NCBI GenBank assembly: GCA_963691655.1 | Contig: OY829326.1 | Coordinates: forward strand, 73,401,235 to 73,465,234 | Reading direction: 5' to 3' | Length of the DNA: 64,000 nucleotides | DNA from: Toxonevra muliebris | Lineage: Eukaryota > Arthropoda > Insecta > Diptera > Pallopteridae | In this document: one piece after another, positions 13,495 to 26,209 of the stretch | Layout of the letters: each line of letters opens with the position of its first letter | How positions within the stretch are numbered: the stretch's first letter is position 1 | Made by a program: the position numbers and the translations under genes | The notes under the pieces: generated by a model | What the model saw: the letters and a program-made list of their open reading frames with translations, nothing else | What the model was told of the DNA's origin: nothing | The model's database searches: none

Positions 13495-14083
13495 GGTATG
13501 AACATACTATATACCTACATATATATATATATATAAATGATCAGCGTGCCTTACGTAGACGATCTAGTCATATTCGTCAGCCCATTTAGTAATCTTGACC
13601 AAATTTGGAATATACATTCATTCTTTATACCAAGATTCAGTTATGAATTGTGCAAAATCGGTCGAATTTTAAAAAAGTGATATTGAAGGAAATACGTTCG
13701 GAAACTTTAGAGCTAAAAACTTTTCACCTGCACTTATCACTCAAATTTATTCATCGTATTTCCAATTGAGTTTCTTTTATTTTTTTTTTCATTTCTATAA
13801 ATGCAAGTATAGAATAAGCCCATTGTACTTATACATATATTCATGAGTTTTTATGTAAAGGTATATACGTAAGCACGTAAAATTTTTTGAAATAAAACGG
13901 AAGGGTTGCTTGCTATTTAGCTTAGTTAGGTGTGTATAAAATTTTTTGAGGTGGGCCTCAACAGCAATGCTTCACTCACATACGTGAAAATACACACACA
14001 TTCACTCATTCATTCGTACACTTGCTGCTGTCACACATTTGACAGAGGCAGGCAATAGGCAAGAGGTAGGCGGGCAAGCAAGC

Positions 14084-14203
14084 AAGCAAGCAAGCAGCCA
14101 GGCAGGCAGGGCAAGCAGGCATTTGTTTGACGTTTAGAAAGTTCTCGCACCAGGCTGTGCTTGCATGCGCTTACTCGCTTGTTAGCTGGCTGCTTGCTTG
14201 CTT
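14084..14203. repeat. 18-bp perfect inverted repeat of GCAA units
   Basis: AAGCAAGCAAGCAGCCAG at 14084-14101 is exactly complementary to 14186-14203 across an 84-nt gap. The left arm lies in a GCAA/GGCA microsatellite (14074-14112). A transcript of this intron could fold here. Confidence 0.6.
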
Positions 14204-15118
14204 ATTAGTGTTGTTGTTCTTGTGTTCTTGCTGGTGCTGCTGCTGTGGCTGTTGTTGTTGTAAGGTTATTGCAGTGCAATGTCCTCAATCGGTTGTATAA
14301 AGTGTTCATATCTTGTATGTATGCATGTATTGCGCTGCTGTTTCTGTTTCTGCTGCTACTGCAGCTGTTGTCCCGTTCAAATTACTGCATGCACATTTGT
14401 ATGTATGTGTGAGTGTGTGTTTTGTCCCTGGGTCTCTCATCAACATCAACTTATCATTATTAATATCACTTTTTTTTAGTTGTTGTTGTTGTTGTTGTTT
14501 TTTTTATTAGCAGCAAAACAAAAAGGTATTTCCGTTGTATTCGATCTCTTTTTTTTTTTTTGATTTGATTTTTATTTTGAAATTGTTTTTTGACAATTTA
14601 TTGAGGTTTTTGTTAGTTTGTTTCATTTCATGTTATGCATTGGGCAGTAAACAGCAGCAAGGTTCAATTAACTGTATGCTGTTTTGAGGGTTAAATAGAA
14701 AATTCTGATTAATTATAAATAATTCGAAGAGGAGGAGAATTCTACCAATGTAACTCGGTATATTTTCAAGCATATATTGGTTATAAAACTTTTTCGTTGA
14801 ATAAAGAAAAAATTACATTAATAGCGAAAAATTTATTACACTACTCATTTGAATCTTTTGGAAATAAAAATACAACACTTCAAGCATACATACATACATA
14901 CATACATACAAAAGACTAATACATATACTTGAATAATCACAATTCGCATATATTTTTTTGAACTAAAAATACTTTTCCCTCACCAGCACAGTGTGCAAAT
15001 TTTAATGACGATGAGTGTAAAAAGAATTGTCAACCCTGCCAATTGCCATGAGAATGCAGCAGAAATAAAAAAAAAGCATTGCACTCATGCACTCATATAT
15101 GTAAATACAAACAAATTG

Positions 15119-15144
15119 CTCTCTCTCTCTCTCTCTCTCTCTCT
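15119..15144 (+). repeat. (CT)n microsatellite
   Basis: Thirteen CT units; a possible GAGA-factor target. Confidence 0.95.
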
Positions 15145-16703
15145 GTGCATTAAATGAATTTTGCGCGCGTTCTCTATTTCTTCCTTTTTTTCGCTCTCAC
15201 TCTCTTTCTATGCGAGTGAGTGCATCAATGCAAAAATGCCTATAGATTTGCATTTAATTGGCGCTCCATTGAATGCATGTAGAGAAATGTCGAATAAATA
15301 GGTAAAAGGGGAAAAAGAGGAGATGGAAGAGGCAACAGAACAGCAAAGAAGAGAGGAGAGTGCATGCAAAGGCAAATGGCCATCATTAGGTGAATGAACT
15401 TTTGTCTAGTGCTGTTTGTTAGTATGTAGAGGCTGCAAATGACGTCAATGAGCTATAGCTGGGCTGAGAACATAAAAAAACTTCACACTCAACATATCAG
15501 CACAGGTTGAGAGCGGAAAAAAGTTCGAGTAATGGCAGAAGAGTAGGTGGGGTTGATATTATTGGTGCTGCTACTAGTGTGTAAGTGTTGATGATACGAG
15601 ACTGCAAGCATGCACAGGCATATAGAAGGATATAAGTTTGTAATAATAACAACAAAAACAACAATGACTAAGTGCAGGCAGGCAGTCAATCCATGCCAGG
15701 CCTGCCTGGCCAGTCAGCAGGTAGTAGCTCAGTAAGAATGAGAAAGAAAATCATAACCACACTGCCTGCCTACATGCATGTGACCTCGTAACTGACTTTC
15801 TCCCCTTTTCTGTTAATTGGGAGTGATAGGTGGAGCTGAGGGTTTGTGTTGAATTTCCTTAGTTGCTTGCTTGTTTGCTAGCTTACGCAGAGGCTATTTT
15901 TCAAGTGAAAGAAATAAAAAAAAAAAAACAACAGAACAAAATAAAAATTAGAGTCCCTGAGTGTCAGAGCTCAGCGCGTTTATTGAACTTTAACCTAAAT
16001 TGTATAAATGAACTCGAACGTTATGCATTTACACACAGTAGCAGCACAGCGCCGCACCGTACACAGCAATCAAGGATATTGAATTACAAACATAATTTAT
16101 ATGCTGTTAATTGAGTTTTAGATTGAGTTGGAGATTAAGCTGGAAATTAAGGATGTGAGTGAGTCAGTAAGTTAGTGAAAAATTTCGTTGGATAAACTTT
16201 AGTGGTAGATAATGTTAAAAATATATTTGAATTTTATATTTTAATTCCAGGGGAGAAAAAGCAAAGTATAAAACTAAACAAATCGAAGTAAATAATCTCA
16301 ACTTTTCTATTTATTTATAGGCTGCTCAACAGTTAAATAGAATAATTAACAATAACACTGGGCAACCAAACTCAACTGTTCTTTTGTTCAATTGAGGATT
16401 CACGAATATTTCTAAGAATATGAATCATCCGCCTTTTCTTTAATTTTGAGATTTTTTTAATAGTCCTTTATTAAGCTTGACTTTATTGAAGACATTTTTG
16501 AGAAAAGTACAGAGCATTATTCCTAAAAAATATTCCTTTTGAAAAATAAGGTGGAATGCTAAAATAACAAAGTAGAAAATTTTTATTTCCTTTTTCGTGT
16601 TCTCAAGAAATTTTAACGATATTGATTTAAAACCAGCGTCAACTAAAGAGAATGGCAATAACTCTAATTTTCATCGAAAAAAAACTTAGTCGATTATATA
16701 GAC

Positions 16704-16900
16704 CAGTGGTCTTCAATCTTTTTTGTCCGCGGTGCTCTTTTGGCTTGCATTCGATTTCGCAGAGCCCTAAGAATAAAATCGTAAATGATTCGAATTGGGA
16801 AATTAACTCACTCTTCTGAAAACGAAATGTTTACCTGCGGAACTAATGGAAAATTTCGTGGAACCCCTGGCCTCCATAGAGCACAGTCTGAAGACCAATG
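16704..16900. mobile_element. Short hAT-type MITE, 197 bp
   Basis: The left end CAGTGGTCTTCAATCT and the right end read inward, CATTGGTCTTCAGACT, agree at 13 of 16. Flanks are ATATAGAC (16696-16703) and GTATAGAC (16901-16908), a 7/8 match at hAT duplication length. The inside is non-coding. The CAGTGGTCTTCAA-type end is common among hAT families. Confidence 0.7.
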
Positions 16901-18712
16901 GTATAGACCACCGTTGTCCTAAAACATTACTCTTTAAATCCCTATCTGATCCATGTGTTTTCCCCTGTTTCACAGTGTAATAATTATTGCCTTTTGAACA
17001 TTCATGACGGCATTGGTGCGCTGGCTGACGTCGTTCTTATTTGTTTCAACAATCAGACAATAATTTAAAAATAAAGTATAAATTGACACCAAAAACTAAA
17101 ATTACATACTTTAAGCAAATAAATAAACAAACAAAGAAAGAAAGCAAGAAAAACAAAAAACAAAAAAAAAATTAATGTGCAAACAAAGCAATTTTAAGCG
17201 ACACAATTTTAGCGCCTGTCGCTATCGCTTACTGCTGCTGCTGCTTTAACGCCGAATTTACTGACAGTATTCAAGCTTAAAATTGGTGCTGATTGAAGCC
17301 TGTGCTATTGATGCTTATATGTGTTTACTTAAGAGATATACTCGTGTCTCAGCAAGCTACAGCAAGCACGTGCTAATTGATTACACACAAGCAGGCTTGA
17401 GTTAAAACTTCTTTCTCTTCCGTAGAACCACCTGCAAGAATGACACACAAACCACACAACAACATATGTATGAACACAAACAAATTGCTTACGTTCTATA
17501 TATAAAATGCAAATAAAAAGTTTATTGACAGCAAACTGTATGAAGAAAAGTGGGATGAGTTGATTGAGCTGGGCTGGGCTGGGCTTGCTTCAAATGTCAA
17601 TGCACTTTGTTCAGTACAGCACAGCACAGCACAGCTCCGCATAGAAATTTCTTTGATTACACATAACGACGAAATGTATGTATGAAAAAAGCAACAGAGC
17701 AAACAAAAAAAAGGAAAAAAAGAAAAAAATTTAATTAACTACTTATTTAAGTACTATACAAAATACACATACATACATATTTATATTTATTTGACACAAT
17801 CTTAAGCTAATAAAAAATAAGCGTAACGCTAAATGTCACTTTCGTTTTTCATATTTCAACGTTCGCTGTTTTACTTTTTTTTGACTTATATTATTAATTT
17901 TTTTTCTATGTTATCTAATGGTCTTATAATGATTTTATAAATATTATAACTAAACAAACACATGAAAAAAAATATCGTGAAAAAAATAATAAACAAGCAA
18001 AGTAAAAGAAGAAGTCAATGACTTGTGAAAAATTATAGCATATGTGTAGTAAGAAGTAAAAAAATAAATAAATACTTATAATAATAGTAATTAATACCTA
18101 CAAAGATAATTAAGCTCTAAAACTTAAATTCATCATGTATTTATAAACTATTTTTGCTTGTATGTTATAGCCATCAAGCAAAGCAGGCAAGCAAGAAAGC
18201 CAACCTAGTAGAAAGAAAGTGCCAGCGAAAGCATAATAATTTACGTTTTAGTAGTAGTAGTAGTAGTTAGTAGCTTAAGCAGCCGAACAGTCCAAAGAAA
18301 GTTAATTATTGACAAAAGAAAAATTGAAGATTAACTTCGCTTTTTAAGTATGTAAGCAGGTTATTTGATATTATTTAAGAAGATCAACAATGATTGACAG
18401 TTTTCAATTTTGAATTTTTCAATTCATATTTATGTAATTTCAATTGATGTTAGAGAATTGCAATCGCAATGAGAGAGAATACAAACTGAAATTGCTTACC
18501 GTTGAGGGTTGAATTAAATAGTTCAGCTTTTTTTCATAAACACTTCTCAAGCTCCTCTCTTAGTTGTTCTCTCATTGTTGGCCTCACTTGAACAAATCAT
18601 CGGGATAGGCACATTGGAGTAAACATATCGGGGAAGAGAGAGAGGTAGCGCTCAAATTCTTCCACCGAATACGTCACTGAATACTAACTAACTACTTTGC
18701 GAGCAATTCTCT

Positions 18713-18730
18713 CTGGAGCCCTGGCTCCAG
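18713..18730. repeat. 18-bp GC-rich palindrome
   Basis: CTGGAGCC-CT-GGCTCCAG has perfect 8-bp arms and stands out in AT-rich DNA. Function unknown. Confidence 0.5.
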
Positions 18731-19298
18731 ATCTGTTAGTGTATTTTAGGAACAACCCACTGACGAAGGCATGTAGATTTCGTTTTTTGTCTTCAATCTC
18801 TATATTATATAAAAAAGCAATTGTAAATCAAAATTTGCAATTCTATCATTTTTTAATGATGAGTGAACCACTGTAGAACTTTAAGTCCGAAAAACACATC
18901 CTCCTTTCTCTTCCTCTCTTTCTCAAACACTCGCTTAAAGTAGACTATACAAATATCAGTCGTGTATTTTCCACTAACAAAGTAAATAAAAACATTGCTT
19001 CTTTAAGATATGAGTAATTCAGTAATTCCACTCAAATGTTTTTTTTTTTTTGCCATTTTTACGAAATTATTAGAAATTTCTGCATTTTATTTTCCTTACT
19101 CTTTTATAATATTTATGACTATTTTTCCATAGTCAGATCGATAAGGATTAGCAAGATGATGCGATTTAACTATTAATCCTTCTGAGCTCCAGCAAGTATC
19201 AAGGTAAAAAAGGTAAGGATCCAGTTGAACCCGTGAGCCCGTGTAGAGTTTGAGATAGAAAGAGCAAAGAAGAGAGTATCAGCTAGAGGAGCCAGAGG

Positions 19299-19411
19299 TA
19301 CTGATTTGATCAGTACATGTCCTGATTTTAAATACTGATTTTTTGAAATCTTGAAATCAGTACAAAAATGTACTGATTTTTGTACTTTGTACTGATTTTT
19401 TACTGATTTTT
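19299..19411. repeat. Palindromic TACTGATTTT repeat cluster
   Basis: The motif ACTGATTT and its complement AAATCAGT occur about eight times in 110 bp. A perfect 10-bp-arm hairpin lies at 19354-19379 (AAATCAGTAC, loop of 6, GTACTGATTT). It is probably the eroded end of a transposon at the edge of the 19.2-21.9 kb transposon nest. The family is unknown. Confidence 0.6.
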
Positions 19412-19668
19412 TCAAATTAATAACTTAAGAATTTTTGTGCTCAATCTTTATGGTCTGAAAATCATTTTTGCAGACAGTCTTACCTTGTTAGTTTCTTTTT
19501 CTAATTGTTCACAAAATAAAATTCATACGCCTTGCTGCTATCGAGAGGAGAAAAGCAATATTTGCTTGACGAAAACTCAGTTAACGAAAGTTTTAAAAAT
19601 GAGTGAAAGGAGTTTGAATATTAGTTGAATATGATTTTTGTCTATTAGTTGAATATGATTTTGTCTAC

Positions 19669-20355
19669 TGGGCTCCTGGCCCAGATAAATATTAATAGAA
19701 ATGAGTGTGCTGATGCCCTCGTTGGATTCATCTCAGTCAATACAAGTTCTGCTTCCTTTAAATCTGATTGGGAATCCTATTTTCTTGCCTTGTTTTGCTA
19801 CAATTCAATATCAAATGGAGAGTTTTAGATAAGTGTACCAAATCCAGAACAATGTGTCCTTAATACAATCTCTTCAAATCCAAATAGCTCTTCTCTTTTT
19901 CTAAGGTGGAAATTGCACGAATAATTGCATTAAGAACAGAATACTGGGCAATTGAATTTCATGTAACGAAACAACGTGCTCCGTATAATGATGTCTGTCG
20001 CAGTTGCTATGATATCGAAGAGATTGAAACTCTCGTACACTTCCTGTTGCCCGGTTCTGACAGAATATAGACCCAAGCCTATTGGCAAAACATTCCTCGA
20101 TGGAATAAAGGATGCCTCTAACATCAAATTAAATACTCTGCGGAAGTTTTGTTATCTCAGTAAATTGTTTTTCGAGCCTGTTATAAGTACTAAAGTAACA
20201 ATGAATCTTTTATTTCTTTCTTTCTATAAAATATCACAACCGAGATAGTGGTATTAAAATAGCGCTATGGCGCTGTTTTGTTTTATCATTGCTTAAGGAG
20301 AAGCAACCAACCTAACCTATTTAGGCAATTATTTTATTTACTAAAAAAAAAAAAA
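19669..20355 (+). pseudogene. Broken non-LTR retrotransposon 3' end (RNase H + tail)
   Basis: Remnants of the C-terminal RNase H region of a Jockey/R1-like retrotransposon are visible in shifting frames. WAPGP at 19669 corresponds to the usual WVPGH; RNECADALV at 19697 to GNExADxLA; then VCRSCYDIEEIETLVHFL near 19995 and CPVLTEYRPKPIG near 20045 to the C-terminal CCHC-like tail. Stops and frameshifts interrupt it, so it is inactive. The 3' end has AACCAACCTAACCTA and a poly-A run at 20342-20355, typical of these elements. The copy is strongly 5'-truncated. Confidence 0.8.
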
Positions 20356-20517
20356 ATCAAATTGCGAACTGGAGGCCACAAAAATGCACTAAATATAGTG
20401 CGAAAAGCACTAATTTGGCAATACTGTTGTGTTTGCGCTTATTGCGAAATGTTGTTTTTTCTTTTTAACTATGTTCTTTCACTCTCTCTCTCTCTTTTAT
20501 ATTTACTTACTCTCCAC

Positions 20518-21530
20518 CAGGGATGCCAACTCATTTTTTCTTTCTCCCCGATAGCTCTCGAGAAATTCCCCGATTTTTGATCAAATTCCCCGCATCGGTA
20601 TAATTTCATATTATAACAACGCGACACTCACTTTCCATAAAAACATTTTACAAAAACGAAAAATACCTTAAAACTGATCTCGGTAAGTGTTATTCTGATC
20701 CTGAACTTTCTCGATCCAAAACTTAACCAAATTTTATAGGACTCGTAGATTAATAGAAATGTACTTTCTGAATCCGGAATTCTCTTGACACATGGGAGAT
20801 TTTATTTCAATGGAACCCACTCTTAAAATCGATCAGACTCCAACTTGCACAAAGTTTAGTCATATTGGGTAGTAGTTATTACACCAAATTTGAACGAGAT
20901 GAGGTGTGTCGAGTTACTAGACATTCATTTTAATAGACAAGCCCCAGCCCACTTTTGAACATCAAATTTATCAAAGGAAAAGACAGGGGCTTTCTTTTGA
21001 CTTAAATAAAAAATGGCAAAAACCTTGTTTTGAGAAAAAAGGGTTTAAAGTCTTGACTGATGGTTTTTAACAGATAAAATATACTTTTTCTTCATTATGA
21101 TGGCTCACCGTAATTTATAAGTTTACTGATTAGTCAGCGGGGATTAAGAGTTATTAATCAGGAGGTGCTGGACGAAGACATCGCTAAGCTTTTCTGAACG
21201 GCTGAAATTATCTATATCTACGAAATCACTCCGAGTTTCTCTCTGAAATTTTTACAAAATTCTTTCGAAATATAATACTTTCAAATAGCAAATTTTTTAA
21301 ATATCGATTTCTCCAAACCAATAAAGTGCCCACTTAAGAAAAGATGAAGATTTTAAGACCCAAAATATGAAATAAGGCATAAGTTTTTTATTTTTTACAT
21401 TACATAAAATTTGACAAAAAAAAAGCTGGACGACTTCAAATTCCCCGCAAAAAAGAGCTCATTCCCCGATTCTCCGCTTTAAGTCAAATTCCCCGCAAAT
21501 CGGGGAATTCCCCGCAAGTTGGCATCGCTG
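20518..21530. mobile_element. Non-autonomous hAT element, 1013 bp, ATTCCCCG-rich
   Basis: Terminal inverted repeats are CAGGGATGCCAACT (20518-20531) and CAGCGATGCCAACT read inward from 21530, 13 of 14 identical. A perfect 8-bp target duplication CTCTCCAC flanks it (20510-20517 and 21531-21538). Copies of AATTCCCCG or its complement crowd the first 80 and last 100 bp, resembling the short sub-terminal motifs bound by hAT transposases. The middle has no long frame, so it depends on another copy for movement. The intact duplication suggests a fairly recent insertion. Confidence 0.92.
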
Positions 21531-21617
21531 CTCTCCACATACCAATTTCAGGTCTTTTCGTCCCTTCAAAAGCATTTGGGGTATTCACAGTTTCGTATCT
21601 GGTGTGGTAACTCTTAG

Positions 21618-21864
21618 ATATCGATAGTCATACGTTGACCCCTCGTATGTAGTTTTTCACCACTTTTGGAAGAGACAACAAAAAAGCAATAAATGTGCAT
21701 AAAGAATATGTAAAATTGGGTTTAAATCATTTTAATTTAGAAAAAAAATATTTTTGGAATTATTTTTTTTTTTTTTTGCTCATGGAAATTTATCGCATTG
21801 ATTTCTTGTTTTCCAAAAGTGGTGAAAAAGTATTTACGAGGGGTCAACGTATGACTATCGATAT
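21618..21864. mobile_element. Fold-back element with 54-bp inverted arms
   Basis: The left arm 21618-21671 (ATATCGATAGTCATACGTTG...) and right arm 21811-21864 are near-perfect inverted copies around a 139-bp AT-rich loop. The match stops sharply at both outer ends. No clear target duplication is seen. It lies 88 bp from the 1013-bp hAT element. The family is unknown. Confidence 0.75.
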
Positions 21865-24329
21865 TGCAAATCCTCTCATATACTCAAATTTTTCATTCAA
21901 ACTGTTGTTGCCAACTCTCAACGGTAAAAATCGGATAAATTTCAAGAAAAAAAGTGACTAATTTTGGATTTCATTAAGTGGGATTGATTTAAAATTCGCT
22001 TTGCATTTGAAATAAATTGGCAACACGGACACTACAGATCTACAATCAACTCTGAACAACCCAATTATTTTATTTCAAAAAGCAACCATTGCAATGTCGT
22101 TGATTCGGTAGTTTCCATGCTATAATTATAAAAAAAAAAATAAAATTGTTTAGTTTTAGTTTAGTAGATTTTATGTTTCTTTGGTTTTTGGCATGTGTTG
22201 TACCCACTCACCCAGCATATGTCTAACTACTACACTTTGAATTTGGCAAGCAGCTGTCAAGTTAATTTTCTACAGAAAAAATTCAATCGCTAAACGATCA
22301 TTTTTTCTAGTACAAACCACAAAACCCATGCAAACACAATCGTACCTATAAATAAATAATTTTTATTTATGTTGTTATAGTGTGACTCAACGTAACCTCA
22401 CAAAATTTCAGAAAACAGCAAAATTGTGTCAAGCATGATGCTTGAACGAAAAATTCTTTTGCTTTCTTTGAACTTATGCAAAAAAAAAATAAGAAACGAT
22501 TAAACAAAAATTCATTCATTCATACAGAACAAATACAAAAGCAGCAAAAACAATCAATAAATTTCAATTTTCTATGCCTAATATATTTTGGCGTTACCAA
22601 ATAAAACCACTTGAGAAAAAGACAAAAACGCTTAGCTAACAGCAACAACAAGCAATTTAAAAAAAAAAAAAAAAAAACCATCATCATCAATAATCGTGTG
22701 CAAATGCACTATTTGACTTTTTCTTTATCCTCTTTTGCCTTCTCTACTTCAGTTTAAATAAACAAATAAACATGGCATTTTTGTATCTGTATGTATTTGT
22801 GAGTGAGTGTGTGTTTTTATTTGAAGGGAGAGCGAGAAAGAGAGAGCATCCTCTCAAGCCTCAAATAAACACACTACATTTCATTTGAAAGCAGCAGTGG
22901 CAGCAGCTAATGGTGTTGGCAATGGCGAATATGATGATGATTATGATGCTGTTGCTGCTGCTGCTGATGATACCAAATATAAGTAGTAGCAGCAGCAACA
23001 ATAGCAACAACATCTAAATAATAAAAAAAAACTCCTCTCACTTTCTTTCAAAACTTGTTTGCTTTGCAATATGTTTTGGTTCAAGAAGACAGCACCAGCC
23101 AGCATTGGGCTACACAGGGAGGCATGACGTTCGTTGTATCGCAAGCACACTAAAGTCGGCCATCATTGCTGCCACTAGTGTTGTTGTAGTTATTGCTGCT
23201 GCACGAAGTCGTCGACCGAGTTCATTCACATTTTACACACAGCATGATGATGAGAGCGTGAAATACAAGCACAATGGCACGCAGGCAGGCAGGCAGGCAA
23301 TCAAGCAAAAGAGCGAGTTTCTTTTTGTTTTGCACACAACCAACAAAGTAGAGCGATTTAAGTTTTGAGAGATATTTCAATTTGAACAGCAATAAAATTG
23401 AGCTATTTTAACATTTCATAAAACTGATATAAAATATGGTTATGCATAATTTATTCATTGAAGTGTTTGTGTGTGTATTTGTTTGATTTTCCTAAATAGA
23501 ATTTTAATGAAAGTTTTTCTAAGAAATCCAAGAAATTTTTTTAAATTTTTCGAGCTACTGCAAGTTTTTTGATCTACTGTATGCTTCTTTTCTCTAGCTA
23601 AAAATAAGCTCATGTTTCCTTGAACATTTTTAGGGGGTTTTTGTTGTTGTTGTTTTTCTGTAAACTACAACTCTATGTACCTACCTAGTCACTCGTATAT
23701 ATGTAGATGCAGCAATTGCAATGTTTTTTTTTTTTTTTTAATGGCATACACTGAGGTTTCTATGTCATTGACCGACCACGAGCTCAAATGAACTCTCTTT
23801 TTATATAAAAACAACAACAAAAACTAAAGAATTTTTGCATCTATGTATGTATGCATGGACATAAGTTAAGTTAACTTGCAATAGAACTAACAGCAACAGT
23901 AATGTGCAACATGCTCAATTTGAATATACTTACTCATTTTTAATATAAAATGAGTGAGTCAGTGAGTGAATGAGTATGAGAGTGAGTGAAAATTGCTCTA
24001 ACAAATAATCGTTATAGTTCGTTCATATTCGTTGTCGTCATAGTGAACCAACTCGCAAACATATGGGCAATACGAGCGCAGCAGTAACGTTCACTCCACA
24101 ACAAATAAGCAACCGAACGGACGAAGTAGTAGAAACTGAAGCAGTGAGCGTGCAAACGGGCAACACAACAACAATATACTAAACACACTCAAACAAATAC
24201 TACATATACATACGAATACGTAATAAAACGAACGAGCGAACGAACGACCGAACGAATGTATGTTTGTATATATGTAGTACTACAAATAAACGACAAGCGC
24301 GAGCTCTACATTTCGAGGTTGCTGACCGA

Positions 24330-24364
24330 AAAGTAGGTCACGACAATGGTAAGTTCGTTGAACT
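24330..24364 (+). promoter_or_regulatory. Composite RORE + EcRE-like cluster upstream of E75B
   Basis: AAAGTAGGTCA (24330-24340) is a perfect WAWNTRGGTCA site, the type bound by HR3 and E75. Eleven bp on, AGTTCGTTGAACT (24352-24364) matches the EcRE consensus at 12 of 13. A third weak site (AGGTTGCTGACCG) precedes it. The cluster is about 2.55 kb before the predicted E75B start. Confidence 0.55.
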
Positions 24365-24409
24365 AACATCGCGCCAACATTGTCGACTACGTCGTTGTAG
24401 TGGTCGTCA

Positions 24410-24640
24410 TCATCGCGTCAACATCATCATTATCATCATCATCGTCGTTGCGATGGTAGTCGTTATTGTTGTTGTAGTCGTTGTCGTAATCGTCGCAATG
24501 TTTCGTATTTGTTGTACGTATTTGTATGCGCCCCCACTTCTTCTTCTTCTTCTTCTTCTTCATATTTTTGAACACACAATTTGAGTGTTAGTTTTATTGA
24601 GCAGTTTACATCATAGTAGTTTCTCTCTCTCTCTCTCTCT
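24410..24640 (+). repeat. Compound CAT/GTTGT/CTT/CT microsatellite
   Basis: CAT-rich, then GTT/GTC-rich, then eight CTT units near 24537-24560, then (TC)n at 24622-24640. All overlapping open frames here are repeat translations. Confidence 0.85.
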
Positions 24641-25860
24641 GTCTGTCTCTCTTCCTTTCGCTCTCTCATTCTTATGCTCTTATGAGTTTATCTAATTTTG
24701 TGAGTTTATCTATAAATCATAATTAGAATTTGCTACCTACTACTTTATTTTTTCTAATTTTTTATGTTGCTATTTGCGCGCATTCATTCAATTTGTTGAA
24801 GGTTTTTTTTTATTTTTGTATTTATTTTGAGTTATTATGTGCGCCCAATTGATTTAGTAATAATTATACTAAATCGAGCAAGCAGTAGCAGCATTAGAAA
24901 TATTTGTATTTCAATGGAAACTAAGCTGAAAAGGCATGCTAAAGCTCTTAAGTCAACCGATCTTGATAGTAAAACAATATACATAACTAATTCTAAATAT
25001 GATATAATGTAATTGGCATTGTACAATTTTTTTTTTTTCATTGAATATCATATATTTTATTCAAAAGATTATGCAATTTAGTTGCTTTTTTTTTGTTGCA
25101 ACTACACGTGCAATATATAACTTTGAATTAAAAAATGTATAAAAAAATTTATTGTTTATAGAATGCAATTTATTACGTATGAAATGTGCAGATTTTTTAT
25201 TAGCCACCCATGCCTTGGAAGGTAAATTACATAATAGATTGTTGAAATTTTAATATTATTGCTTCGAAGGAATGAGTGCAACATACAAATTTTCAAGTTT
25301 TCCCGAGCAGTATAAAATTTTAAATTATTTTATAATTTTACACATAAATAATAAATAAATGTATTAAAGTTAAATTTTTGTTATAAAAGAAAAAAAAAGT
25401 TCTTAGATTTTCCAATGCAATATATTCCATTTTAAAACATTTTCAAGCTTAAAAAATAAAATTAATAAATAGAAAATAGATACAAATCGAAATTTCTGCA
25501 TTTATGTTGGCTGCATTTATTTCTGAAATTTTAATAATTATTCCATGGAATAAAAACGAAACGGCGAATTGAAATTTCCCTCCCATTGGTATCAATTCAA
25601 ATTATTATCAGGTGAATTCTATGTAGGCACAACATTTGTCATTAATACAAATGCGCCTAATATATTGAAAACTGAAAAATTCTACGCATATATTTTTCTA
25701 TTTCCAAGCATGCATGCAAAAAAAAGCAACACACGCTAGAGGGAGAAAGAGAACAGAACACAAGTTAGAATGCAATTTGCAGTTTGTTGTTTTTTTTTTT
25801 TTCTTTATTGTTAGACAAAAATGTTGGCGTAGATAACGTGTGCTGCTAGCTACTGCTGCT

Positions 25861-25926
25861 GCTACTTCTAGTTGCTGCTGCTGCTACTTCTAGTTGCTGC
25901 TGCTGCTACTTCTAGTTGCTGCTGCC
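25861..25926 (+). repeat. 22-bp tandem repeat, three copies
   Basis: The unit GCTACTTCTAGTTGCTGCTG plus CT occurs three times with only the last base differing, preceded by a partial unit. The near-identity shows recent expansion, about 1 kb upstream of the predicted E75B start site. Confidence 0.9.
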
Positions 25927-26209
25927 TTCAGTGTGAATGTCCTCTGTTACCCCACAATTTTTTATTTTTTTTCATTTTATTTAGCGCGAGGTTGGTTGGT
26001 GGGAGCACAATACGAAAAGTAAAATAGAAAAAACAACAATAAAAAAAATGCACAGAGTACAGAAGAAAGAGAGAACAAGAGAGTAGTGTATAGCTACCAT
26101 AGAAGAAAATCACTCAAAAGTTTGTTTCACTCATTCATTTCGCTCATGCACTGACATCCACTCGCTGCTGCTATTCGCATTGTGTTTAGTGCTAGTCGTA
26201 TGCACTATA

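Noticed and set aside
24264..24584. 106-residue open frame with Ile/Val runs
   Set aside because: It is a translation of CAT/GTT/CTT microsatellites.
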